NCBI GenBank assembly: GCA_002423465.1
Contig: DIWG01000050.1
Location: 28,863 to 50,325, forward strand
Length of the DNA stretch: 21,463 nt
Reading direction: 5' to 3'
DNA from: Syntrophaceae bacterium UBA6112
GTDB taxonomy: Bacteria; Desulfobacterota; Syntrophia; Syntrophales; UBA5619
Shown here: positions 8,202 to 14,491 of the stretch, one piece after another
Position numbering within the stretch: the stretch's first letter is position 1
How the letters are laid out: every line of letters starts with the position of its first letter
Translations under genes and position numbers: made by a program
Notes under the pieces: generated by a model
What the model was told of the DNA's origin: nothing
Databases searched by the model: none
The model's input: the letters and a program-made list of their open reading frames with translations, nothing else

Positions 8202-9067
8202 GCAACGTATCGACAAGATTCTGGAATCCGTTATTTGCCAGGCTGTGGTTTGTTTTTAATCGCAACAGGATCTCCTGGATCGGTGTCGTATTGCTTTTGA
8301 TCCTTGTTTCTTTGGCTGTTCTTGCCCCTGTAATCTCGCCCTACAATCCGGTGGAACAGCATGTCATGGATCAATTCCGGGGGCCTTCCGCCAAGTACTG
8401 GCTGGGAACGGATGAATACGGCCGGGACCTTTTCACCCGGATTGTATGGGGCGCTCGCATCTCACTCACCGTGGGGACCGTATCGGTTATCCTGGGGATG
8501 ATTATCGGAAGCATTCTGGGGATGTATGCAGGATACAAGGGTGGTGTGAGGGATGAGTTCATTATGCGGGTCATGGATGTTTTCATGTCTATTCCAACCC
8601 TTCTTATGGGATTGTTCGTTGTGGCAGTTCTCGGGCCGAGCACGATGAATCTGATCATCGCCATCGCCCTCACGGTCGTGCCCCGTTTTGCCAGGATCGC
8701 AAGAGCGCCCACCGTTTCGATCAAAGAACGCGATTATATCGAGGCGTGTCGGGCTATGGGCTTCTCGGATCTGCGAATCATGCTGGTGCATGTCTTGCCG
8801 AATATTCTCGGCGATATCATGGTTATGGGTTCCCTGTGGGTGGCAACGGCGGTACGCATCGAGGCCTCTCTCAGTTTCATCGGTCTGGGCGTGCCGCCGC
8901 CGACTCCGACCTGGGGCGGCATGGTTCGTGAGGGGTTCGAAAAGATGCTGGATTCGCCAGGGGCTTCGATTTACCCCGGGATATTCATTTTGCTCACGGT
9001 GTTCGCCTTCAATCTCATCGGCGACGGACTCCGCGATGTTATCGACCCGAGACTTCGGGAGTCTTAA
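8198..9067 (+). CDS. ABC transporter permease, DppC/OppC family
   Basis: This is the second permease of the importer, 289 residues. It has the N-terminal hydrophobic segment expected of OppC_N and then the motif LGTDEYGRDLFTRIVWGAR (about residues 67-85), which is highly typical of DppC-like proteins. The EAA coupling loop is RDYIEACRAMG, and the C-terminal SLSFIGLGVPPPTPTWGGM motif is also diagnostic. The ATG lies inside the stop of the DppB-like gene, so the two channel subunits are translationally coupled. A 63-nt gap containing a small switchable hairpin separates it from the first ATPase gene. Confidence 0.94.
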   Translation: MSNVSTRFWNPLFARLWFVFNRNRISWIGVVLLLILVSLAVLAPVISPYNPVEQHVMDQFRGPSAKYWLGTDEYGRDLFTRIVWGARISLTVGTVSVILGMIIGSILGMYAGYKGGVRDEFIMRVMDVFMSIPTLLMGLFVVAVLGPSTMNLIIAIALTVVPRFARIARAPTVSIKERDYIEACRAMGFSDLRIMLVHVLPNILGDIMVMGSLWVATAVRIEASLSFIGLGVPPPTPTWGGMVREGFEKMLDSPGASIYPGIFILLTVFAFNLIGDGLRDVIDPRLRES

Positions 9068-9078
9068 AACCCTCGACG

Positions 9079-9100
9079 CTGTCTCACAAGACAGAGACAG
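9079..9100 (+). other. Small intercistronic element with two alternative hairpins
   Basis: CTGTCT (9079-9084) can pair with AGACAG (9089-9094) around a 4-nt loop. Alternatively, CTGTCTC (9079-9085) can pair with GAGACAG (9094-9100). The two forms exclude each other. The element sits in the only sizeable gap between the permease and ATPase genes, upstream of an AGGAG that is unusually far (15 nt) from the ATG at 9131. It may be incidental. Confidence 0.3.
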
Positions 9101-9130
9101 AGGATATGACAGGAGCGGTTCACCATTATT

Positions 9131-10135
9131 ATGAACCAAGAGCATCTCCTTGAAGTCAGGAACTTGACGACTGCCTTCCGGATCCAAGGGAACCTGTTCC
9201 CCGCCGTGCGGGGGATCGATCTCCATCTGGACCGGAACGAGACCCTTGCCCTTGTTGGCGAGTCAGGTTGCGGGAAAAGCATTACGGCCTTGTCCATCAT
9301 GCGCCTCATCCCGCAACCGCCCGGGGAAATCGTGTCCGGTGAAGTCTTCATGAAAGGAATAGACCTCCTCACCCTGCCGGAGGAAAGGATGCGAAAAATA
9401 CGTGGGAACAAGATGGCAATGATCTTTCAGGAGCCCATGACATCTTTGAATCCTGTCCTTACGGTAGGGTTTCAGATCATGGAGGCCCTCATCTATCACC
9501 AAGATGTCACCAATGTGAAAGCGAAAGAACTGGCTATCGAGATCATGAACCAGGTCAAGATCCCCTCAGCTTCACGGCGGTTCAAGGACTACCCACACCA
9601 ATTCAGCGGGGGGCAGCGCCAGAGGGTCATGATTGCGATGGCTCTGGCATGCCGGCCTGAGATCATTCTTGCCGACGAACCGACGACCGCTCTGGATGTG
9701 ACGATCCAGGCCCAGATCCTGTACCTGCTGGCTGAACTAAAACGGGAATACAGCATGGCCATGATCTTCATCACCCATAATCTCGGCATCGTCGCCAGTA
9801 TTGCCGACAGGGTTGCGGTCATGTACGGAGGGGAAATCGTTGAGGTCGCCCCGGTAGGGGATCTCTTCGAAAAACCGAGGCATCCATACACGGAGATGCT
9901 GTTGCGGGCCGTGCCTCGGGTAGACCTGAACATCGAGAAACTTTCTTACATTCCGGGGCAAGTGCCCTCGATCGATCGCATGCCTCCGGGCTGTCACTAT
10001 GCTCCCCGTTGCGACCTGCGGATGGAACTGTGCGACAGGCAGGATGCGGACCTCGTTCCCCTGCCGGGAGAACCGGCCCACCGGGTGCGTTGCTGGATCC
10101 GCGGCGACAGCAGGGAGATCCAGGATAAGCCATGA
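9131..10135 (+). CDS. ABC transporter ATP-binding protein, DppD/OppD family
   Basis: This is one of the two nucleotide-binding subunits that power the importer, 334 residues. Walker A GESGCGKS is at residues 43-50, the Q-loop FQEPMTSLNP is near 99-108, the signature FSGGQRQRV is at 158-166, Walker B IILADEP is at 178-184 and the H-loop His is at about 216. The C-terminal oligopeptide-transporter extension has the Cys-containing stretch CHYAPRCDLRMELCD, typical of this subfamily. The ATG has a distant AGGAG, and no better in-frame start exists upstream. The end overlaps the next ATPase gene as ATGA (10132-10135). It is expected to form a heterodimer with that downstream protein. Confidence 0.94.
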   Translation: MNQEHLLEVRNLTTAFRIQGNLFPAVRGIDLHLDRNETLALVGESGCGKSITALSIMRLIPQPPGEIVSGEVFMKGIDLLTLPEERMRKIRGNKMAMIFQEPMTSLNPVLTVGFQIMEALIYHQDVTNVKAKELAIEIMNQVKIPSASRRFKDYPHQFSGGQRQRVMIAMALACRPEIILADEPTTALDVTIQAQILYLLAELKREYSMAMIFITHNLGIVASIADRVAVMYGGEIVEVAPVGDLFEKPRHPYTEMLLRAVPRVDLNIEKLSYIPGQVPSIDRMPPGCHYAPRCDLRMELCDRQDADLVPLPGEPAHRVRCWIRGDSREIQDKP

Positions 10136-11103
10136 GCAGCGATATCCTTCTTCGAGTTGAGGGCCTGCGGAAATTCTTCACGGTGAAACGGGGGTTTCCC
10201 AACCCGGTTAAGCTAACGGTCAAGGCCGTTGACGACGTTTCTTTTGAGGTCCGCCGGCGGGAGTCGTTCGGCCTCGTGGGGGAATCCGGCTGTGGCAAAT
10301 CCACGGTGGGTCGTTCGGTTCTCCGGCTTGTGGAGCCGGATGCGGGTCAAATCCTGTTGCACGGCCAGGACATCCTCCCCCTGGACCGATCCCATATGCA
10401 AGACCTGCGACAGAAGATGCAGATTATTTTCCAGGATCCATACTCTTCTCTGAATCCGCGGCGGAAGATCGGTCAGACCCTTGCCGAACCTCTCCGGGTT
10501 CACCGCATGGGAACGGGTGGGGAGATTCGGGCAATCATTGATCGGATTCTCGATGATGTGGGGTTGTCCCCGGAAACCCTGGACAAGTTTCCCCACGAGT
10601 TCAGCGGCGGCCAGCGCCAGCGTATCGCCATCGCCCGGGCACTCATTTTCCGCCCGGAACTGATCATTGCCGACGAGCCCGTCTCCGCTCTCGATGTCTC
10701 CATTCAATCCCAGATTCTCCTCCTCTTCGAGAAACTCCAGGCCGAATACGACCTGAGTTACATCTTTGTTGCCCATGATCTGGCCGTTGTGCGTTATTTC
10801 TGTCATCGGGTGGCTATCATGTACCTCGGCCGTATTGTCGAACAGGGAGACCGGAATCGGTTGTTCGAAGAGCCTCGGCATCCCTATACACGGGCGCTGC
10901 TGGCTGCCTCTCCCATCCCGGATCCTCGGGCACGCAGGCGAATGGCCCAACTGGAAGGCGAGGTTGCCTCCGCCATTAATACGCCGGAGGGATGTTACTT
11001 CCATCCCCGGTGTCCTGAGTGCCGTGAGATTTGCCGTCGGGAATATCCCCCCTGGCATTGGATTGCAGCGGACCAGGGTGTGGCTTGTCATTTGTATGTC
11101 TGA
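10132..11103 (+). CDS. ABC transporter ATP-binding protein, DppF/OppF family
   Basis: This is the second ATPase of the importer, 323 residues, and completes a one-SBP, two-permease, two-ATPase peptide-class system. Walker A GESGCGKST is at residues 50-58, the Q-loop FQDPYSSLNP is near 100-109, the signature FSGGQRQRI is at 157-165 and Walker B LIIADEP is at 177-183, followed by VSALDVS. The H-loop VAHDLAVVR is present. The C-terminal extension with CYFHPRCP matches the oligopeptide-transporter C-terminal domain. It starts inside the stop of the DppD-like gene. All catalytic motifs are intact. Confidence 0.94.
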   Translation: MSSDILLRVEGLRKFFTVKRGFPNPVKLTVKAVDDVSFEVRRRESFGLVGESGCGKSTVGRSVLRLVEPDAGQILLHGQDILPLDRSHMQDLRQKMQIIFQDPYSSLNPRRKIGQTLAEPLRVHRMGTGGEIRAIIDRILDDVGLSPETLDKFPHEFSGGQRQRIAIARALIFRPELIIADEPVSALDVSIQSQILLLFEKLQAEYDLSYIFVAHDLAVVRYFCHRVAIMYLGRIVEQGDRNRLFEEPRHPYTRALLAASPIPDPRARRRMAQLEGEVASAINTPEGCYFHPRCPECREICRREYPPWHWIAADQGVACHLYV

Positions 11104-11108
11104 AAGGG

Positions 11109-11126
11109 GGCGCCCTTCAAGGCGCC
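11109..11126 (+). other. GGCGCC hairpin between the ATPase and cyclodeaminase genes
   Basis: GGCGCC (11109-11114) and GGCGCC (11121-11126) pair around a 6-nt loop, starting 5 nt after the upstream stop codon. There is no T run. It may stabilise the upstream message end or insulate translation of the last gene. The evidence is modest. Confidence 0.35.
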
Positions 11127-11165
11127 TGTCAAGGAATGAACCATTTCAACAAGGAGGTTTACCAC

Positions 11166-12200
11166 ATGTCAATCCGCGAAGTCATTTATCTCAGTCAGGA
11201 AGACGTAATCGCTGCCGGCGGTCTCGATATGGCGAAGTGTATCGAGGCTGTTGAAGAGGCCATGGCTTGTCATAGCCGGGGCGATGCCGTCCTGCCTTCC
11301 AAAACGGTTGTCCGATGGGGAGACGCGTTGTCGGAAGCCACTCAGGGACGGATCAATGCCATGCCTGGGTATCTCGGCGGCAAGGTGGACATGGCAGGCA
11401 TCAAATGGATCGGCTCCAATCCCATGAATCCGCAGAAGTACAATTTGCCAAGGGCATCGGGAATCCTGATCCTCAATGACCCGGAAACGAAACTTCCACT
11501 TGCCATCATGGATACGACGATCATCTCAGCCATGCGAACTGGTGCCGCCGGCGGACTCGGGGTAAAGTACCTTTCCCGGGCTGATAGCCGTATCATGGGC
11601 ATCATTGGCGCCGGGGTCCAGGCCCGGACCCAGGCCATGGCTGCAGCGGTTGTCCGTCCTGCTTTGGAGAAGATCCTCATATTTGATATTGTTCCGGAGC
11701 ATGCCGAGTCATGGTGTCGAGAGATGCAGAAGAAACTCGGCATTTCTTGCCTTGCTGCGCGTTCCGCTGAAGAGGCGGTTCGGGAATCTTGTTTCTTCGT
11801 TACGGTCACGACGGCCCATGAACCCATTATCAAGGCGGATTGGATCCGGCCGGGGCAAACCTTCATCCACATGGCAGGCTACGAGGATGAACTTGCAGTG
11901 GTTCAAAAAGCAGATAAGATCGTCGTTGACTCTTGGGTGGAAATCAAGCACAGGGCCCTCCAGACCCTTTACCTTGCCTATGAAAAGGGGATGATTTCGG
12001 ATTCGGACATTGATGCGGAAATCGGCGAGATCATCATCGGTCGAAAAAAGGGCCGCGAGACAGACGAGGAATTCATCTATTACAACACTGTCGGCATGGG
12101 GATCGAGGATATTGCTTTCGGTGGATGGATTTACGGAGAGGCGAAGAAAAAGTCCATTGGTGTCCGGCTTCCTCTCTGGCAGAAACCCCTCTGGGTGTAA
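11166..12200 (+). CDS. Ornithine cyclodeaminase / mu-crystallin family protein
   Basis: This is an NAD-binding enzyme of the family that includes ornithine cyclodeaminase, ketimine reductases, alanine dehydrogenase of archaeal type and SbnB. The start at 11166 has a strong AAGGAGG (11151-11157) 8 nt upstream, giving 344 residues; the open frame extends further upstream but overlaps the ATPase gene without a good ribosome site. Visible motifs are GIKW with Lys80, RTGAAGGLGVKYL (124-136) and the nucleotide-binding GIIGAGVQARTQ (145-156). The usual GADxPGKxEL catalytic segment is replaced by a shorter MAGYEDEL (236-243), so true ornithine cyclodeaminase activity is doubtful. As the last gene of the operon it may process the amino acid or imine released from the imported compound. 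Substrate unknown. Confidence 0.87.
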   Translation: MSIREVIYLSQEDVIAAGGLDMAKCIEAVEEAMACHSRGDAVLPSKTVVRWGDALSEATQGRINAMPGYLGGKVDMAGIKWIGSNPMNPQKYNLPRASGILILNDPETKLPLAIMDTTIISAMRTGAAGGLGVKYLSRADSRIMGIIGAGVQARTQAMAAAVVRPALEKILIFDIVPEHAESWCREMQKKLGISCLAARSAEEAVRESCFFVTVTTAHEPIIKADWIRPGQTFIHMAGYEDELAVVQKADKIVVDSWVEIKHRALQTLYLAYEKGMISDSDIDAEIGEIIIGRKKGRETDEEFIYYNTVGMGIEDIAFGGWIYGEAKKKSIGVRLPLWQKPLWV

Positions 12201-12571
12201 ACGATTTTGATTGAGCAATTTATCCGGGATCTGATTGGGAGAGGCCGTCCCCTTCCTTTGTGATGCACCTGCATGCCGGAATCTTGGCGATACCTCTGAG
12301 ATCGAAAGGGTTTGCTTCAAACGTTATGCCGCCTGCCGCTTCATTCATCCGGTCCTGGATGGACTGGCCGGCAATGGCGTTCCTTTCCGAGGGTAATCGA
12401 CTGCCTCGACGAAGAAGATGCAGTGGTTTCCGAAGTCATCGGACTTCTTTCCGCAGACGATAGACGATTATGTTCCGTCTGCGGGAGGAACGTAGTGCAT
12501 GGTTTCCTCGATCAGCTTTGCCGGGAGGGGCGCCCGCAGTAGGTTGCTTAAAGCCTGTTCCCTTGGGTTTG
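12201..12571 (+). other. Non-coding or degenerate stretch at the right edge of the operon
   Basis: No convincing complete gene is present. Two adjacent hairpins occur: GAAGTC/GACTTC (12432-12447, loop ATCG, then TTT), a weak terminator candidate, and CCGCAGACG/CGTCTGCGG (12451-12459 with 12476-12484, 16-nt loop). A short open frame (12312-12542) ends in LDQLCREGRPQ, in the same frame as the duplicated patatin end; upstream of that segment it resembles nothing I recognise. It may be a relic of whatever recombination placed the operon here. Confidence 0.4.
12505..12544 (+). repeat. Direct repeat, right copy (patatin-end remnant)
   Basis: This copy matches 3060-3099 at 36 of 40 positions and retains the reading frame (LDQLCREGR) and the TAG stop. 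It lies just beyond the operon and just before the minus-strand 11-residue-repeat gene. No intact patatin gene is attached to it, so it is either a remnant of a displaced gene end or an attachment-site copy. Confidence 0.8.
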
Positions 12572-12973
12572 CTATTTCCCCGTAAAGAAGTCGCGGATGT
12601 TCCGGCCCCACCCCCGGAAGGCGTCGCCGGCCTTTTTCCCGGCGTTCCGGAACCACTCGCCGACGGTCCGGCCCTGTTTATTGGCCCCCTCCCCGGCTTC
12701 CTTTATTTTTTCCTGAAGGGCTTTCCCGGTTTCCTGCGCCCCCTTCTTGATTTCCTGCCCCGTTTCCTTCCCCTTCTCCTTGACGTTTTGGCCGACCTCC
12801 TTGAGGGCCTTGCCGGTCTCTTTCACCCCTTCCTTAATGCCCTTGCCGGTTTCCTTGGCCCCCTCCTTGATTCCTTGACCGACCTCCCGGGCTCCCTCCC
12901 GAAAACCGCTCTGGGCTCCGACAGGGACGGCGAGCAACAGGACCATCATCCAGGTGATGAGAAATATTCGCAT
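12572..12973 (-). CDS. Exported protein with 11-residue LEA-like repeats
   Basis: This 133-residue protein has a clear signal peptide (residues 1-19, ending PVGA) followed by an almost wholly hydrophilic body rich in Lys, Glu and Gly. The start is ATG at 12973, with a strong AAGGAGG 5 nt upstream; the longer open frame has no such site. From about residue 28 the sequence reads as consecutive 11-residue units with a near-invariant Gly and a KETGK-type core, for example KETGKGIKEGV and KETGKALKEVG, for about nine units. The pattern resembles group 3 LEA and apolipoprotein-like amphipathic helices. The C-terminus is more aromatic (EWFRNAG, DFFTGK). A periplasmic stress-protective or membrane-surface-binding role is possible. 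I know no named family with confidence. It is divergent from the metallo-hydrolase gene. Confidence 0.8.
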   Translation of the reverse strand: MRIFLITWMMVLLLAVPVGAQSGFREGAREVGQGIKEGAKETGKGIKEGVKETGKALKEVGQNVKEKGKETGQEIKKGAQETGKALQEKIKEAGEGANKQGRTVGEWFRNAGKKAGDAFRGWGRNIRDFFTGK

Positions 12974-13068
12974 GCATTCCTCCTTGTCCGGGGCGGTGGC
13001 TGTAACCAGGGACCGGCCGCCCCATTGAGATTTTCCATACGGTTTGCCGAACCATCCGGAATGATTGC

Positions 13069-13098
13069 AGTGTATCATGGAGGACCACAGCCCGGCAA
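13069..13098 (-). promoter_or_regulatory. Possible promoter of the 11-residue-repeat gene
   Basis: On the minus strand TTGCCG (13098-13093) and TACACT (13074-13069) are 18 bp apart, each matching four of six consensus bases. It would give a leader of roughly 90 nt. It is moderate at best, with no supporting extended -10. Confidence 0.3.
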
Positions 13099-13144
13099 AT
13101 GGAATTTTCCCTCGCGCGGCCGCTCCCGGAGCCGCGGATCCGCC

Positions 13145-13173
13145 TTGACGGACGGTGGCGACGCCGTTATACT
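13145..13173 (+). promoter_or_regulatory. Sigma70-type promoter of the metallo-hydrolase gene
   Basis: TTGACG (13145-13150) and TATACT (13168-13173) are separated by 17 bp; each has five of six consensus bases. Transcription would start near 13180, about 30 nt before the ATG at 13211, with GGAGGGG in between. Confidence 0.7.
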
Positions 13174-13210
13174 CATCCCGTCCGGGAAATACGATTGCAA
13201 GGAGGGGAAA

Positions 13211-13939
13211 ATGAAAACATTATTAGGATTGGCCCTTTGCGCCGCCGCGTCGCCGTTGCAAGCGTCCGGGGTGTTCGAGACGGATCTTCTGCCTACCGCG
13301 TCCGGTGATCTCAAAATCACTTTCATCGGCCACGCTTCGCTGATGTTCGAATTCGGGGGAAAGGTAATCTATATCGACCCGGTCGGCCAGTACGGAGACT
13401 TCTCGAAACTGCCGAAGGCCGACCTGATCCTGGCGGCCCACGAACACGGGGACCACTTCGATCCGGAGACGATCCGGAAAATCAGCAAGGAAGGCACGAA
13501 ACTGGTCCTGACCCCCCTGTGTGCCGCGATGGTGAAGGGCGGCATCATTCTGAAAAACGGGGAGGAAACGACCATCGACGGGATCCGGATCGAGGCGGTG
13601 CCGGCCTACAACATCACCCACATGCGTTCCCCCGGCGTGCCTTTTCATCCCAAGGGGGACGGCAACGGCTACATCCTTACCCTCGGCGACAAGCGCGTCT
13701 ATATCGCCGGGGATACCGAGAACATTCCGGAGATGAAGCTGCTCGGCCGGATCGACGTCGCCTTCCTGCCGATGAACCTCCCCTACACGATGACCCCGGA
13801 AATGGTTGCCGACGTCGCCCGGATGGTGAAACCGGCGATCCTGTATCCGTATCATACCACCGACACGGATACGGCGAAACTTCCGCCCCTGCTGAGGGAC
13901 GAAAAAGGGATCGAGGTTCGGATCCACCGGATGCCGTAA
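13211..13939 (+). CDS. Exported metal-dependent hydrolase, metallo-beta-lactamase fold (UlaG/UPF0173-like)
   Basis: This is a 242-residue metallo-hydrolase. The start at 13211 follows GGAGGGG (13201-13207), and the N-terminus MKTLLGLALCAAASPLQASG looks like a signal peptide, so export is likely; the much longer open frame upstream lacks a ribosome site and is antisense to the neighbouring gene. The body shows ITFIGHASLMFE, YIDPV (54-58), the metal-binding HEHGDH (77-82), NITHMRSPG, YIAGDTE with a likely metal-ligand Asp, and a C-terminal YPYHTTD with a likely ligand His. This is the UlaG/UPF0173 pattern of beta-lactamase-fold enzymes. The physiological substrate is unknown; an exported version beside a periplasmic repeat protein suggests an envelope role, which is inference. 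Confidence 0.88.
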   Translation: MKTLLGLALCAAASPLQASGVFETDLLPTASGDLKITFIGHASLMFEFGGKVIYIDPVGQYGDFSKLPKADLILAAHEHGDHFDPETIRKISKEGTKLVLTPLCAAMVKGGIILKNGEETTIDGIRIEAVPAYNITHMRSPGVPFHPKGDGNGYILTLGDKRVYIAGDTENIPEMKLLGRIDVAFLPMNLPYTMTPEMVADVARMVKPAILYPYHTTDTDTAKLPPLLRDEKGIEVRIHRMP

Positions 13940-13951
13940 TGATGTTTGTTT

Positions 13952-14074
13952 ATTACTCCGGCAAGTAAACATATCGATAATTGTCATGCCGGACTTGATC
14001 CAGCATCCAGTCCTATCCTGGATTCCCGCTTCCGCGGGAATGACGACTTTGACATATATGGTTGCCGGAGTAAT
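13952..14074. repeat. Nested inverted-repeat (MITE/REP-like) element
   Basis: The outer arms are a perfect 13-bp inverted repeat: ATTACTCCGGCAA (13952-13964) and TTGCCGGAGTAAT (14062-14074). Inside lies a second inverted repeat, GTCAT (13983-13987) with ATGAC (14040-14044), enclosing the hairpin ATTCCCGC (14022-14029), TTCC, GCGGGAAT (14034-14041). The inner core resembles the dispersed proteobacterial repeat GTCATGCCGG...GCGGGAATGAC, whose reverse strand reads as VIPAEAGIQ. The right arm ends immediately before the archease ATG and supplies its GGAG ribosome binding site. It fills the gap between the metallo-hydrolase and archease genes. Confidence 0.8.
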
Positions 14075-14491
14075 ATGATAAATTATCACATTTTCGATCA
14101 TACGGCCGATCTGGGCGTGGAGGTTTTCGCCGCCACGCTTAGAGAGCTCTACGCAGAGGCCTCCCTCGCCCTCTTCGACCTCCTGACGGATCTCTCCGCG
14201 GTTCGGGAGACGGAGGAGCGAGCCCTCGCCGTCGGGGGGGAGGGGCCGGACGACCTTTTCGTCAATTTTCTCCGGGAACTGCTCTACGCCTGGAACGGGG
14301 AAGGGTTTCTGGTAAAGCGCTGTACGATCCGGGAGGTCGCACCACGGCGGCTGACTGCGATCCTCCTGGGCGAGCCGTATGATCCGGCGTGCCACCGGAT
14401 CAAAATGGAGATCAAGGCGGTGACCTATCACCAGGCCTCGGTCCGCCGGACCGAAGCGGGATGGGTAGCCAGGGTGGTGTTCGATGTCTGA
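14075..14491 (+). CDS. Archease, activator of RtcB RNA ligase
   Basis: This is a small acidic protein that stimulates guanylylation and multiple turnover of RtcB. The start at 14075 gives 138 residues, the normal length; the longer open frame translates the repeat element and should not be used. The N-terminal YHIFDHTADLGVEV is diagnostic, with Asp residues used for metal binding in the family, and the C-terminal IKAVTYHQASV and WVARVVFDV match archease. It overlaps the rtcB start by 8 nt (14484-14491), so the two are translationally coupled, which fits their joint function. Its GGAG lies within the right arm of an inverted repeat and might be sequestered in readthrough transcripts. Confidence 0.92.
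   Translation: MINYHIFDHTADLGVEVFAATLRELYAEASLALFDLLTDLSAVRETEERALAVGGEGPDDLFVNFLRELLYAWNGEGFLVKRCTIREVAPRRLTAILLGEPYDPACHRIKMEIKAVTYHQASVRRTEAGWVARVVFDV

Noticed and set aside
3385..12200. Staphylopine/pseudopaline-type metallophore cluster
   Set aside because: The importer class fits, but there is no nicotianamine-synthase-like gene or histidine racemase, and the dehydrogenases look like the octopine/nopaline family, not the metallophore dehydrogenase family.
12470..13210. Long N-terminal extension of the metallo-hydrolase frame
   Set aside because: It overlaps the minus-strand repeat-protein gene. Its Leu/Pro/Phe-rich sequence is the reverse of the 11-residue repeats, and the promoter and GGAGGGG site place the start at 13211.
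13952..14074. CRISPR repeat or tRNA-like element
   Set aside because: The inverted repeats occur once with no regular spacers, and no tRNA arms can be drawn. A MITE/REP-like element explains the symmetry better.
13223..14431. 402-residue minus-strand open frame
   Set aside because: It is antisense to the metallo-hydrolase and archease genes. The VIPAEAGIQ stretch within it is only the translation of the dispersed inverted-repeat element.
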